Positions 32,905 through 44,258 are shown, numbered from the stretch's first letter. The stretch is 64,000 bases of DNA from Ochotona curzoniae (GCF_017591425.1 NW_024466599.1:76240501-76304500); one strand, 5' to 3'. Notes: generated from the letters alone by a model not told the origin. Numbers and translations are program-made.

Positions 32905-33007
32905 TTTTAAGTTATTATTTTATTTTGATGATCTTTACATGGTTGACTAGGACACAAAGGGTCAAGGCTACAGGAAAGTGGGTAAGACCATTGTTTCCAC
33001 ATCCTCC

Positions 33008-33051
<44 letters not shown>

Positions 33052-33330
33052 TTTTCTGTATCTGGGGTTAGGGGGGAGATAAAGGGAGAAGCTCCACCTA
33101 TCCTCCAAACCACCCCAGGGTCCCTGACATGGGGCATGCTCCTAGGGCACTGCTCAAGTGGTTTTGAGAGCTGAACAATTCTGAATTACTGCCAATCTCG
33201 CCATTCCAAGCACAATGAAATCTCTCCAGAATCCACTGGCTCTCATAGTCCACCTTCAAGTCTCCTTTTGTACAAATTTTCACTGCCAACACATGGTTGC
33301 GGTAGCTGATAGATTTGTTCTGTCCTCTGT
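32905..33330 (-). mobile_element. VNTR retroposon copy 6: 3' domain only, antisense
   Basis: Starts with the reverse-complemented end 'TTATTTTGATGATCTTTACATGGTTGACTAGG', then 'GGGTCAAGGCTACAGGAAAGTGGG', a (CT)n expansion, 'CTGACATGGGGCATGCTCC', 'GCACTGCTCAAGTGGTTTTGAGAGC', 'CCAATCTCGCCATTCCAAGCACAATGAAATC' and 'CTCTCATAGTCCACC'. These match copies 2 and 5 segment by segment. Only the unique 3' domain is present; the tandem body is missing (5' truncation). An antisense CSINE abuts it. Confidence 0.82.
33010..33049. repeat. (CT)n microsatellite
   Basis: An uninterrupted CT run within the pyrimidine/purine-rich part of the VNTR retroposon 3' domain, where other copies have only short CTCTC stretches. 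Confidence 0.97.
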
Positions 33331-33637
33331 ATTTTTTAAAAAGATTTATTTATTTTTGTCAGACATATAGAGAGGAGGAGAGAGAGAGGAAGATTTTCTG
33401 GCCACTTAATTACTCCCCAAGATGCTGGAGCTGAGCCAATCCAAAGCCAGGAGCCTCTTCTGGGTCTGCCATGTGGGTGCAGGGTCCCAAGGCTTTGGGC
33501 TGTCCTTGACTGCTTGTCCAAGTCACAAGCGAGGAGCTGGATGAGAAGTGGGGCGTCTTGGACACAAACTGGTGCCTATATGGGATTCTGATGTGTGCAA
33601 AGTGTAGACTTTAACCACTAGGCTACCATGTCAAGTC
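33331..33637 (-). mobile_element. Pika-type CSINE, antisense
   Basis: 'TTTTTTAAAAAGATTTATTTATTTTTG', 'AGACATATAGAGAGGAGGAGAG', 'GAGCCAATCCAAAGCCAGGAGCC', 'GCTTTGGGCTGTCCTTGACTGC', 'GGTGCCTATATGGGATTC' and 'CCACTAGGCTACCATGTCAAG' occur in order. A few bases of the GATGATTCAC region are altered. Confidence 0.9.
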
Positions 33638-34135
33638 TGGTCTTTGTGTCTTGAATTGAACTTTGAACCCATTCTTAGCAAAACTCTGTTGGTGGCAAGA
33701 ACCTGAATAGCTTGCCTTGACACATAGTGTCACACCCCAGCTGCAGAAATACCTGTATATTCTGTTTTGGTTTAGGGAGTCCCAGTAAAACTGATGCTCC
33801 CATTGAATCCAAAGCCAGATTGCAGGATGGCTTACCCATAAAATGGGTGGACAGAGGGTACGTTCAGAGGCTATCTAGACCTCTGCTTGTCAGGGCACAG
33901 ATGGTGCCTGAATCCAAACCTGTGCTATTCTCACCTTGCACACTTCCTTCCACTAGCACTGTGGCAAAAAAATCTAATCATGCTTCGATTCCCCACCCTG
34001 CTTCCTATTCTTTGCTCCAGATAGGTGTTCTATGGCTTTTGAATGCATCCCATACGCTTGCAAGTTCTACAGATCTCAGGCAGGATGACAGTGAGAACGT
34101 AATCTCGCAGCGTAAGCGAGCTTGGCCACCCAAGC
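33638..34135. other. Unassigned noncoding sequence
   Basis: A 149-codon ORF (33727-34176, plus) spans this and the start of a MIR. It shows no recognisable domain, and its end is MIR-derived, so I do not call it a gene. Confidence 0.4.
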
Positions 34136-34380
34136 TCCTGTTTACTGAGCACATGCCCATGCTCTCACTCCTGTAGCTGCGGATGCTTCATTTAGTGTTC
34201 CCAGTAGCACTGGGAGACAGGTACACCCACCACACTGCAACAGAGAAAGAGACCCAAGTCCAGAGAGGCCAAGGCTGTTGCTCAAAACCTCCCCAGAGAT
34301 GAGTGGCAGGGGAGGCATTTGACACTCGCAGGGGACTTGAGTCTCAGGGCACTCAGCACTGACACCACGGACACCTGTGC
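34136..34380 (+). mobile_element. MIR element, sense
   Basis: 'TGTTTACTGAGCACATGCCCATGC', 'GCTTCATTTAGTGTTCCCAGTAGCACTGGGAGACAGGTAC', 'GAGACCCAAGTCCAGAGAGGCCAAGGCTGTTGCTCAAAAC' and 'GAGTGGCAGGGGAGGCATTTGACACTC' follow MIR from its TTTATTGAGC start to the 'GGCAGAGCCRGGATT' region. Confidence 0.82.
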
Positions 34381-35054
34381 CGATGGACATGGTGGCACAC
34401 AGATAGCTCTGATTTTGCTCCTGTCTTGTCACCACATCTTATAATGTTCTTGCTTTGTGGCTCACTTGCTTCCATTAAAAGCTATTAAGTTAGATGACTG
34501 AAGATGGTAAAAAAAAAATAAACATGTAAAATATTTTCTGTGCTTTGTGTAACTTCTAGCAAATACTTGTGAAATTAAAAAAAAAAAACAACTTGAAAAA
34601 TCTAATAGGGGTTGTCTCCGTGACATCTGAATCAGTTATTTTCTTTTAAAATAATTAGTTGGTATGTTGTGGCACTTGTGACTTCTGACCCAAGTTAACA
34701 TTTGTATTGATTTTATTATTTGTTTTCACTCCATATTCCAAAGCCGAATTGCCTATCAAGATTTTAATTAGTACTAACTAAGGTGGAGAGCGTTCACGGA
34801 ATTGCCATCTCCTCATTACTTTGTTCCATCTTTCCCACTTGCCATCAGCATGCCAAGCTGAATTGTGCTAATAATTGTATGCTGAAAGTCTGTTTCTTTC
34901 CTGGCTGGCAGTGAGAAGCGGTGTACTGAGTGCGTGATGTCTCCCCACGGGACCTCTCAGCAACAGAACAGGCCCTGGTTTCTGAGTGCTTCCACAAATC
35001 CCATCAGTGATCCCTGGAGAAGGGGGTTTGTACTCTAGGGCTGGAATGAGGGAA
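34381..35054. other. Unique noncoding sequence, possibly conserved
   Basis: About 34640-34900 is AT-rich but complex, with several TAATTA-type motifs ('ATAATTAGTTGG', 'TTTTAATTAGTAC') and no repeat character. This is the composition typical of conserved noncoding elements, but conservation cannot be judged from one sequence. Confidence 0.3.
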
Positions 35055-35500
35055 CTCTTATTATACTCTTAGAGGACCCAACTCTAATCCTCATGGGGAA
35101 CTTCAAAAACAATTTCATGTTTTCATGTGTTTGCAAGGCAGATGGGCGGTGAGACCATCCAGGCCCGCTGAGGTCTTGGCCACACCTTCAGGTGGGCGGC
35201 ACCAGCATTGCCCACCTGTTTCCTGACTGATGAAGAGACCACCAATGAGGAACATCTTAGCTGTAGGTTCCCCGCCCAAGAAGGAGGGGTCAGGGAATGC
35301 TTAAAATCCCAAGACCCTTCCTCAAATCTTTGGTCTCTCCCTCCCCTTTCGAGAGGCACCCCACCTCCAGAGGTGCTTTCCCCTTCCCTCTACCTACCCT
35401 GCTCACTTGGTCCCTTTGCAGATAAACTTTTCTGTTTGCAGTAGATTCCTGGCTTTTTATTTCTATACTAAGCTGAGGAAAGAACCCACCGGGCATTTCT
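35055..35500 (+). mobile_element. Probable solo LTR (endogenous retrovirus)
   Basis: The stretch has the order of signals expected of a gammaretrovirus-like LTR: a CCAAT box (35242-35246), C-rich 'CCCCGCCCAAGAAGGAGGGG', a TATA-like TTAAAA (35301-35306), a pyrimidine-rich segment 'TCTCTCCCTCCCCTTTCG', a 'GATAAAC' polyadenylation-type signal (35421-35427) and a 'CCTGGCTTTTTATTTC..TGAGGAAAGAACCCACC' end. No gag, pol or env sequence lies next to it, hence solo. Ends and TSD are not resolved, and the family is not identified. Confidence 0.5.
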
Positions 35501-35514
35501 GGTTTCAGGGAGGG

Positions 35515-35725
35515 AAGGAGGAGCCAGACAGGCACACACTGAGAGAGACGGAGAGAGTTCTGTTTGCTGGTTTGTTCCTTAAATGTCTACAGCAGCTTGG
35601 ATGGGCTTGACAGAAACCGGGATCCAGAAACTGCATCCAGTTTCACAAATGGATGAAAGGGACGCAAGTGCCTGGGACGCTTGGGAATTGGAGCATCCGG
35701 GACACAAACTGGTGCGTATATTCAC
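35515..35725 (-). mobile_element. Possible old CSINE, antisense
   Basis: 'CAGGCACACACTGAGAGAGACGGAGAG', 'TTTGCTGGTTTGTTCCTTAAATGTCTACAGC' and 'GGACACAAACTGGTGCG' resemble the start, middle and end of a decayed antisense C-repeat. Confidence 0.45.
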
Positions 35726-36035
35726 TTCCTCTTCTGATGTAGCATCTAGAAGTTATGTCAGAAAAGGAACAACCAGAGCTAGAATCATTTCAGAACTCTG
35801 ATAAGGGATCCACGAGTCCCAGTGGCTGTGGCTTACCTGCTGGTCCAAGCACTCTTCCCTACTTTTTCCTTTCTTGTGATTCTTTCTCACCTCAGAAATC
35901 TGATGGGGGTTTCTTGTCCATCAGCCGTGGTCAGGAGCATCTCAGTTTATCAGGCGCGTTCAAGATAACATTAAAATCACCAACCTAACCTCACACATAA
36001 AACTGCGGGGCAAAAAGGCACATAGTCAAATGAAA

Positions 36036-36262
36036 ATACACATTTAAGAGGAGGAGAGAAAGAAAACTCAAATATCATGGTTCATTTCCAAAATGTCTAC
36101 AGCAGTTCCCAGCTGGGCCGAGGATGGGCTCTGGGAACTCAATGCAGTCTCCCACGCAGGTGGCAGGAATCCGACCACTTGAGCCCAGGACTTGCATCAG
36201 CAGGCAGCTGAAATCTGAGGCACAGCCGGGACTTGAATTGAGGTGTTCCGATGTAGGAAGAT
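36036..36262 (-). mobile_element. Old CSINE, antisense
   Basis: 'GGAGAGAAAGAAAACTCAAATATCATGGTTCATTTCCAAAATG', 'CAATGCAGTCTCCCACGCAGGTGGCAGGAATCCGACCACTTGAGCC' and 'GGACTTGAATTGAGGTGTTCCGATG' follow an old antisense C-repeat subfamily in order. Confidence 0.65.
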
Positions 36263-38029
36263 ATTCTTTCTGCTACTGCTGTTTGTTAGTTTCTGCCACT
36301 ACTGTTTGTTGGTTTGGGTGTTGCATACCTGGAAAATTCATCACAATTCATGTATCCGTGTACGAATGTTATACTAACTGTCTGCAGCTGCAAATGATCC
36401 AGTTTAGGATGTTTTGACTTTATCATGGTGAGAAATGAGTGAACACCACTTGGAATAGTGCCTTTGGTCCTGTGTCTAGGCTAGCATTGTGTGATCCGGT
36501 CATGTAGTCAGTGCTTGACACGTTCCTCTGAGCTCTGAGTCAACCAAGGAGAGCCACCGTGCTCTGTGGTACCCCGGGCTGCTGAGCCAGGATGTGTAGT
36601 AGGTTATGTGGATTCAACATTTGGAACTACCGTGTTTTTAACTCATTGGTGCCTTTACCAGAGCATAGCTTCATTGTGAGTCTGGGAGCAGCCACACATC
36701 AATAAACCTGATTATTAAAATGATAAAAGAGGGGTCACCCAGTGGCAACTTGCAGCATTCAGATGTGTTAACTGGGGAAGGAATAAGATGAATGCCAGGC
36801 CCTAACTAGTGGAAGTGCTTATAGAGACCTTGTGAAAAGCGTTTCTTTCCTTTGTCAACCGTGTGGCTGCTCAACTGACCCAAGGACCTGCCCCATTGCC
36901 TCCAGATTCTCAGTTATGGTCAGCATCAGCCAGCCCAAATTCTCACCCATTCAAAGCGTGATTTTCTCTTCAAGCTACAACTTGAATTGGCAACCTTTCA
37001 AAGACAGTGAAGGTGCCAGTGAGGATGTGTGCTTTATAGCCATAATCTTTTTCTGGGAAGCTTGTCCAAAATCAAAGGGAAGTGTCCAAAAAAAGAAAGA
37101 AAAAAAAAAAAAGAAAGAAAAAGCCTTTGAGATTCCTATCTCTGCAAGACATAATGATGAAGTTCACTTAAGCTGAGCAGGTTATGCTCTTTCAAGTTTT
37201 ATCTGAAGAATGCTTCATTTTTTAATGAAAACCAATGGATTTGGACAGAGAGCAGCTGGATTTCTGAGCTATTATTGCAAGAGGAAGGAATAAAGGCACA
37301 AACAATTCTGGAGAGCTGCCCTCAATGGATGTTTGCTAAGAAAAAAAGTATATTAAAAAAGATATGAGTCTTGGTATTCAAAGAAATAAACGTTATAATC
37401 TCAGTAGATCCAAGATAAGAAATAGGCTTTGGGCAAAGTTAAGTTGCGAAGGGAAAAGCATAATAAAAATGGATTCTTTTACTCGTCTGTCCTTCTCTTT
37501 CCTTATTTTCTTATCTCATTTCATTTTCTCGCTCCCTTTAGTTCTGCTTTCCAAAAACCGCTATTAAGATTTTGAAGCTCTCATGTGGATTCATAGCTAA
37601 GATGAGTTCATGGACTATTTTCTAGGTTTGTGTGGTCTGTGGGGATCTGTGTTGCTTTAACAAGTAAATCGGGAGCTATTTCCTGAAACAGCGGAAGTGA
37701 AAGATGGGCTCGCAAGGCCCAGGCCATCCGCACAGTGCTGAAATTGCCTGCAAAAAGAGATGCTTTGAGTAATCTGGCGTCCTTCCCAAGATGTTGATTT
37801 GCCCTTAGCTGTCCTGGTTTGGGTAAAGATCGGATGCCCCTTGTCACCTCCCCTTCCATCTAAACATATCATAAACAATGCATTGCTTGTCTGTGGATTC
37901 TAGAATATGGGTGTGTGTAGAATTGGGCCTTACGTTTGAAGTCTCCTAATTTGGCTGAGTTTCTCCATGCTCATCCACATGGAAGACCAGGGAATTCTTT
38001 TTAATATCTGAAATGCATTGCTTGCTTGG
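36263..38029. other. Unassigned noncoding sequence
   Basis: No gene or repeat family is recognised over about 1.75 kb. A purine tract (AAAGAAAGAAAA type) lies at 37086-37122. Short ORFs in it encode Lys-Glu runs. Confidence 0.45.
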
Positions 38030-38267
38030 TAAAAGCTGTTGCAACTGTTGGAGTTGAGTTGATCTGAAGCCAGGAGCCAGGAGTTTCTTCAGGTCGCCCA
38101 TGTGGGTGCAGGGTCCCAAGGCCTTTAGCTGTCCTCTACTGCTTTCCCAGGTCTCAACCAGGGAGCTAGATGGGAAGTGGGGCTCCCAAGACAAAAACTG
38201 GTGCCCAGATGGGATCCTGGCACATGCAAGGTGAGGACTTGAACTGCTAGGCTACTGTGCTGGGTCC
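38030..38267 (-). mobile_element. Pika-type CSINE, antisense, 3' truncated
   Basis: 'GTTGCAACTGTTGGAGTTGAGTTGATCTGAAGCCAGGAGCC', 'GTCGCCCATGTGGGTGCAGGG', 'CTAGATGGGAAGTGGGGCTCCCAAGAC' and 'GGCTACTGTGCTGGGTCCCA' (head). The tail-proximal GATCTTC portion is missing. It faces a sense copy only 29 bp away. Confidence 0.9.
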
Positions 38268-38296
38268 CATATATAATAATTTTTAAAATAATAGAT

Positions 38297-38600
38297 CACT
38301 GGGTCTGACGTGGTCGTGTAGAGACTAAAGTCATCACTTTGCATGTGCTGGGATCCCATGTGGGCATCAATTCATGTCCCAGCAGCCCTGATTCCCACCT
38401 AGCTCCCTGCTTGTGGCCTGTGGGGTGGGGGTGGTTGAGGACGGCCCAGAGCCTTGGGACCTGCACCCATGTGGGAGACGTAGAGGAGGCTCATGGCTCT
38501 TGCCTTTGGATCTGGTTGTGTCCGCTTGGGGAATGAATGGGCAAACAGAGGATTTTCTGCTGTCATTCTCTTTGTTAAAAAAAAATGAATAAATCACTAA
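38297..38600 (+). mobile_element. Pika-type CSINE, sense
   Basis: 'GGGTCTGACGTGGTCGTGTAGAGACTAAAGTC', 'GGGATCCCATGTGGGCATC', 'CAGCTCCCTGCTTGTGGCCTGTGGGG' with a G-rich expansion, 'GAGGACGGCCCAGAGCCTTGGGACC' and 'GCTTGGGGAATGAATGGGCAAACAGAGGATTTTC', then an A-rich tail. The G-rich patch (GTGGGGTGGGGGTGG) is unusual for the family. Confidence 0.9.
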
Positions 38601-39719
38601 AACCATAGCAATATGTCATCTTTAAAGATCTTTGGTAAGGATGTAAAATTAACTTTTACAAAGCTGTTTTTGCAACGATGGAGCATTTCTTTTTAGTTCC
38701 TTTTGTGTTTTGATTGTTTAACTGTGTGGCCCTGTGCTGGAGCTGGCCTCTCTCCTTTTCCTGCTTTGCTCATGCTATGTTACACACGTTAGTTTTAAAC
38801 GCAACTACTACTCTCAACCCATTGTGTGTTTCTTGAGATGCATGGGTATCAGGCCATGCATTCCACAGGGTTATAGGTCAAATTCAGTGCAAACTGAATT
38901 CCACTGAGATGATTACCACTGTGAAAAACACCGAGTCTGCCATTAGGAAGTGGCTGGAGCTCAGTTCCGGTTCTTGAACTTGTGTCTCTGTACTCTCTTG
39001 TCTGACTTCCCACACAATATCTTGTCTGTCTATGAACAGTATTTTCCTTACTGTAACCCAGTTATCGGTCACTGTACTCAGCTGTAAATGACTAATGGTT
39101 TAAAGTTACGCAGAATTGTTCACAAGAAGAAAACAGGATCTCTTGACTCATTCAGATTGTTAGTGGAGACTGTATCAAAAAGCAACGGGCCTTAAGCAAC
39201 GTGGAGGCCACGCTGTGTGAGTTTTTTATCATATTCAATTCATGTCCAGACTTCCATGTGCCTTACTTTATGCCCTTAGATGAGATTTCAGAGTCCTGGC
39301 CGACTTTCTAGAGGCTTCGTTGGGATAAACTGACGCCATTTTCAGAACTGTGGCAGTAAGCACCATAGGACAGGAAGTCTCCCAGCATATGTGGGGAAAG
39401 GCATGGGTGGAGACAATGTTTTTGCATAAGCAGCTGTGGTTTGACTTCTGAATCTTTTGAGTAGAAGAGAGATTTTCACAGGTGAAGGACAAGTTGTTAA
39501 ACTTCCATATACTTCCTAAAGCATCTGACTCCATCTGCAGTTTTGGAGGGGCCTAGATTAAAGCAGATAATATTTGTGTACTCGGTAATACCATTGTCCA
39601 CACTGAATTACAAACTCATTGATATTCCTGATATTAGTTGCTGAACAATGGACGATAAATAATATTGATCTTCCTGGCCCATTGTATTCATCCATGAAGT
39701 CTCTTTATTCCATTCTCGC
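38601..39719. other. Unassigned noncoding sequence
   Basis: No gene or repeat is recognised. Confidence 0.4.
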
Positions 39720-40110
39720 ATTGAAATATACGCTGCTTATTGCAAAATAACCTGAGATAGTACCAAGTAGCTCTGCACATTTTCTGAACTAAGTGTGAGC
39801 TTTATTGTTCAAAAGATTGGAACTTCTGGCATGACCGCGAATTCCCACCTGGGATGTTTGTGACCTCAGCCAGCCATGTCTGCTATGTTTGGTATGTCCA
39901 TGAGGGTGCTACCAAAATGTCTACACAGATATCCTAAATCTTCACTCATTTGCTTTAGTGGCATTTTTTTTTCCCTCTGCCTCTTTAATAAACCTTACCT
40001 TTCTGTCTTCATTTCTACCAAGTGGTCTCTGGTTTTCTGCAGGCGCTCATCCCCTTTCATCTGAGGAAAACCTTGTCCTCGGAATTCTTGGCTTTCTGCA
40101 AATCTTAAGA
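39720..40110 (+). mobile_element. Possible LTR-type repeat
   Basis: The end part 'CCCTCTGCCTCTTTAATAAACCTTACCTTTCTG' with AATAAA at 39987-39992, followed by 'GTGGTCTCTGGTTTTCTGCAG', looks like the R-U5 region of an ERV LTR. The upstream half carries no clear promoter motifs. The start is arbitrary and the family unknown. Confidence 0.3.
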
Positions 40111-40517
40111 AGAGAGTTCTCATTGCTAACAGGTACAGAATAAGGTTTTGAATGACCATCTATTTGAGTACAAAATTATATCCCTTTCCCTGGATGATCC
40201 TGACACGTCTGTCTAAAAATACATGTTGCAGATAAAGAATCTGGGGAAGATGACCAATCTGTGCTCCGTAGCTCAGAGACACTCCCTTTGACGGGAATGT
40301 CAGAGTACACGTGGGAGTGGTGCATCTGACAGAGAATCTGCCGCACCACAACTCATTTTATCTTGTAATTCATTCTCCTCTCATCCCCTCATACTCATTC
40401 TTGAAAGAGGGAAAAAAAAAAAACAAGAAAAATGTTTTCTAATGTGCATAAAACCTGCTTACCAAAAAGAAAAACTTAAAGGTCTTAAGGTTTCTAAATA
40501 GAACTCTTGAAAAAAAA
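40111..40517. other. Unassigned noncoding sequence
   Basis: Contains A-rich runs near 40411-40425. No gene is seen. Confidence 0.4.
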
Positions 40518-40829
40518 ATTTTTTTTTTTTGTTTTGATAGGAAAGGCAGATTTACAGAGAGGGGGAGACAGAGAACAAGACCTTCCTTGCATCGGTTTAC
40601 TTTGGGTATAATGGCCGGAGCTGAGCTGATCCAAAGTCAGGAGCCTCTTTCAGGTCTCCCTTGTGGATGCAGGGTCCCAAGATTTTGGGTCATCCTTTAC
40701 TGCTTTTCCAGGACACAGGTAGGGAGCTGGACAGGAAGTGGAATAGCTGAAACACCCAACAGGTGCCTTTATGGGGTCCCAGTGCTTGTAAGGTGAGGAT
40801 TAATCCACTGAGCCATTACGTTTGGGCCT
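40518..40829 (-). mobile_element. CSINE, antisense
   Basis: After a T run, 'GATAGGAAAGGCAGATTTACAGAGAGGGGGAGACAGAG', 'GAGCTGAGCTGATCCAAAGTCAGGAGCC', 'GGTCTCCCTTGTGGATGCAGGGTCCC', 'CAGGTAGGGAGCTGG' and 'CACTGAGCCATTACGTTTGGGCC' define a full-length, moderately diverged antisense copy. Confidence 0.92.
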
Positions 40830-41084
40830 GCTGGTAGAATTTAGTTGTAGAGGACCCAACATTGCTTTATTACTGCTCTATCTTAACTTTTACCCCAGTG
40901 TTAGAGCTTTGCTTCGGTACTTTTACAGGGCACTTGTGAGCTCATTCAACAATCCTCCCCCCACCCCCTGCCCACAAAAGCTCAAGTAGACTTTTCTAAT
41001 CACGAGAATTTTCTTTATCACTTTGAGGGAATTCCAAAATCCATGGAAAATGAAACATACGATGTGTTTATTTTGGTGATTTCT
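40830..41084. other. Unassigned spacer
   Basis: A C-rich block at 40955-40972 (CCTCCCCCCACCCCCTG). No gene. Confidence 0.4.
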
Positions 41085-41320
41085 TTTTTTTTTTATTGTT
41101 GTTAACATTGTATTATGTGATACAGTTTTATAGGCTCTGGGGATTCCCCCCACCCCTCCCATACCCCTCCCCCCATGGTGGATTCCTCCACCTTGTTGCA
41201 TAACCACAGTTCAAGTTCAGTTGGGATTCGTTCCTTGCAAACACATATCTAGCATAAAGTCCAGCGTCTTATTGTCCAGATAAGTTCAGTGGCCTCTTGG
41301 GGAGACCTTCTTTTCAAAAA
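41085..41320 (-). mobile_element. LINE-1 3' UTR end, antisense
   Basis: A T run and 'ATTGTTGTTAACATTGTATTATGTGATACAG' are followed by 'TATAGGCTCTGGGGATTCCCCCCACCCCTCCC', then 'CCCCATGGTGGATTCCTCCACCTTG' and 'GCATAAAGTCCAGCGTC'. In sense this is the G-rich polypurine tract followed by the A-rich end typical of the lagomorph L1 3' terminus. It is a truncated, relatively well-preserved insertion. Confidence 0.85.
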
Positions 41321-43024
41321 TAATATTTTCAATGAACTTTTTGAGCCCCTACCATATGCATAATTAGGAAAAATCCTTTCGCACCAGAATAGTCTTAAGT
41401 TCATTTCCCAAGATCACTTTGAAGTACCCCACCCCATGTTTTTTTGCAACAGAGAAATTACTTTTCCTCTGTATCCATTGAGGAGTGTATTTTCCAGAAG
41501 AACCCCATGTAGAGAAGCCTCAGATGTTTGTGACGTGGACCAGGTGGGAGACCCTGACCGGGATTCTGACTGAGAGGAAGTCCCTTAGCCAAATAAAGCA
41601 GAGATGGGCTCAGCATGATGCATGGAATTTGTCAATGATACGACTGGTTGGACTTCACATTTCTCTTTAATGATGATAATTCCTTCGCGATGTGAATCAC
41701 ACAGAAAGGGAAATTGTGAGCCTTAACCAGAGAAACTCGTGTCTTTGGGGACACTTGGAATTGATATTGTGAGCCATTCTGGAGCAGAGTGAAAGAGTGC
41801 AGAGCCAAGAAACATCACAAACACACACACAAACACACACAGGCTCATGTGTGTTCATGGAAATTTTAACTCACATGTTTCTTTGTCCAAGGCCTTGGAT
41901 TCCTGTTGTTTATGGCAGACTTCTGAGCTGTCGCCAGGAGATGCTAATTACGGGAGTGAAGCACCTGTTCCATCTTTTTAGTCCTCTTCCTCTCGCCACC
42001 CTTCCCTCTTCTCCCGTGTTCTGAGACTCCTGCTGCCACATCTGGCGGGACCAGGTGGGATGGCTCAAAGGTGCCGCCCGCAACTCACCGTGGCCGCAGC
42101 ACTCAAGCCACGCTCCCCAGGATACAACCACCACAGGTTCCTGCGTTTCTATTTCATATCGCCAATGGTTCTACCCCTGCTTTCAATCTTAGTTTCTCTT
42201 TCTCCCCTTTATCACTTTCTAGCATGGTCTGTCTCAGCCTCCTCGCCCATTCCTGCTGGGTAATTCCTCCAAGACCACGACAGCTGTGTGTGGCTCATTA
42301 ATGGTGATAAAGATACTAATATGAGATGTTAACGGGGAAAGTGTAAGGCAAGGGGGTACGTGGAGACTACTTATGATACTGAAAATTTTTGCTTTGTAAA
42401 TTTAAAAGTATTCTGAAATAAAATGGTGAAAAAATTTTGAAATTTCCTACTAACACATACAGCGTCCCTGAGTCTCACACGATCCTTTGTGTTGTTGTTC
42501 TTTGTTTACTGTTCCACTAATGCATTTGGTCTATGGGGGACACACACTTTTATCTATTTGAAAGATAGCAATTTAAATGCCTACATCCCCTGATGGAGTA
42601 ATCAAATGAATATTTGTATTGATACAGCCTAACTTACAAAGACAAGCGGGTTATTTTGCTATGATTTAACAGGTTCACACCTCATGTTCCATCTCCGGTG
42701 ATGCAGTGTTGCTTCCTGCACGGTGTGGAACCTCACAGAGCAAGAGACATGGGCATACATAACTCTGTCTATGGCTTTCATAGAAAGTCATAAGGATTGG
42801 ATTAAGAGACTCCACCCTAATTCAGCCACCTCCTAAAGGCACCCCTCCAAGCGTCTCAAGAGGATTGACTATCCACCCTGTTGGTGCTATTATTTAACTT
42901 TAGCGCCCACATGGGTAACACAAGTTTGCCGGGCAGCTGCAGCATCCAAAGTTGTGTCTGGTCCATAGCAGGTATTTTCATTCTCAGTTACTTGATGATG
43001 TACAAACACTATTCAGCTTCACTA
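41321..43024. other. Unassigned noncoding sequence
   Basis: A short (CA)n lies at 41818-41841. ORFs such as 42060-42263 and 42071-42301 show no recognisable family. Confidence 0.4.
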
Positions 43025-43105
43025 TGTTTCAGACCCTGAGAACTGCGTAAGGGAAAAGAATCTGGCCTTGACCTTGAGAAGCCTGGAGTAGAGAGATACT
43101 AATGT
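43025..43105 (+). mobile_element. Possible L2 or related ancient repeat fragment
   Basis: 'ATGTTTCAGACCCTGAGAACTGCG' and 'GAATCTGGCCTTGACCTTGAGAAGCCTGGAGTAGAG' recall the ancient-repeat phrase 'TGTGCCAGGCACTG...CTGCCCTCAAGGAGCTTACAGTCTAG'. This rests on a short weak match only. Confidence 0.3.
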
Positions 43106-43967
43106 TACTTCCACTCTAGTCCTTACAAAACTGGGAGTACAAAAGCTTCAGGCAATGCTGCTGACTGCGAGCAGCCAGGGAGGTTGTTCAGGTGTTGAAT
43201 GAGACGAATGAAGGTGATGGCGATGTGGCCTAAGAATAGGGGCTGCATGGCTGAAGGGGTTCCCCCAATCGGGAGGCTGATTCGCAACACACAGCGCACG
43301 GCCACCTTCATTATTATCCTAAGGATTCCACTGTTTTCTCCCTAAGGAGAAACTTAACCATCAAACTCAGCAGGACTCATTGTAGTCTTTGATTAAATAA
43401 TGACCCCTAATGAACCATATCTTTTATGGTAGAGAATGCTATTTTTGTTAACAGATTACATATATTGATTTCTGAATATGAGTGAGTGACTCCTGTTGTT
43501 CTAGGTCCCCAGATGAAGGAGCCTGAGTCAGTTTCAAACATACGCAGCTCTTGCACTTTGACTCCCTCGTTCCACCTGAGAATGGTCAGATGGGCCTCCC
43601 GTAGAGTGGGCATCCTTCAGCTTGCTCTTGTTCAGAGGGGGCAGTTAGCTTGTGGCACAAGAGAAGCGCTTCAGAGTTATTTGAGGAAGACACCAGAGAG
43701 AGCAACAAACTTAGCCCACGAAAATCCCTGGAATAGTGCGAGGCAGGTACGTGCAATGGAGTAGACAAGGAACTGATGTCTTCCAGAGAAAAGGCTCAGA
43801 TTCTGTCAAGGTGAGGATTTGGAACCAGAGAAAGCTGGAGTGGTATCTGTCACCCACCTCCCGCCAGCCTTTTGTCACATCATGAACTTCTCAGAGTTCA
43901 ACAGACAGCCCGCCAGGGTGGGTGTACACGGTAAACATGGTGACACATCCTGATGGACCATGCAGCA
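43106..43967. other. Unassigned noncoding sequence
   Basis: No recognisable gene; one 92-codon ORF (43486-43764) has no family resemblance. Confidence 0.4.
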
Positions 43968-44258
43968 GGTGTTTGGTGCAGCACTCCACACCACTTGCAA
44001 CACTCAAGTGTGACAGTGGAGTGCTTGCGTTGGAATCTTGGCTCTGCTTGCATTTCAGTTTCCTGCTAATTGCATCATAGGAGGCAGAAGGTGATGGCCC
44101 AAGATTCTGAGTGCTGGTCACTCAGGTCAGAGACCTGGACTGAGTTTTGAGCTCAGGGCTTTGGCCTGACTCTGTTGTAGCTGTTTTGAGCATTAAGAGA
44201 GTGAATCAATCGGAACAAAAATCTCTCTTTCATTTTCAAATAAGGTAGAATAAGATAA
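43968..44258 (+). mobile_element. Old CSINE, sense
   Basis: 'CAGTTTCCTGCTAATTGCATCATAGGAGGCAGAAGGTGATGGCCCAAG', 'CAGAGACCTGGACTGAGTTTTGAG', 'GGCCTGACTCTGTTGTAGCTG' and the tail 'CTCTCTTTCATTTTCAAATAAGG' are a diverged copy with the CTGCTAATGCACCT-type middle of the older subfamily. Confidence 0.7.

Noticed and set aside
33727..34176. 149-codon plus-strand ORF
   Set aside because: The composition is unremarkable, the end overlaps a MIR element, and no homology is recognised.
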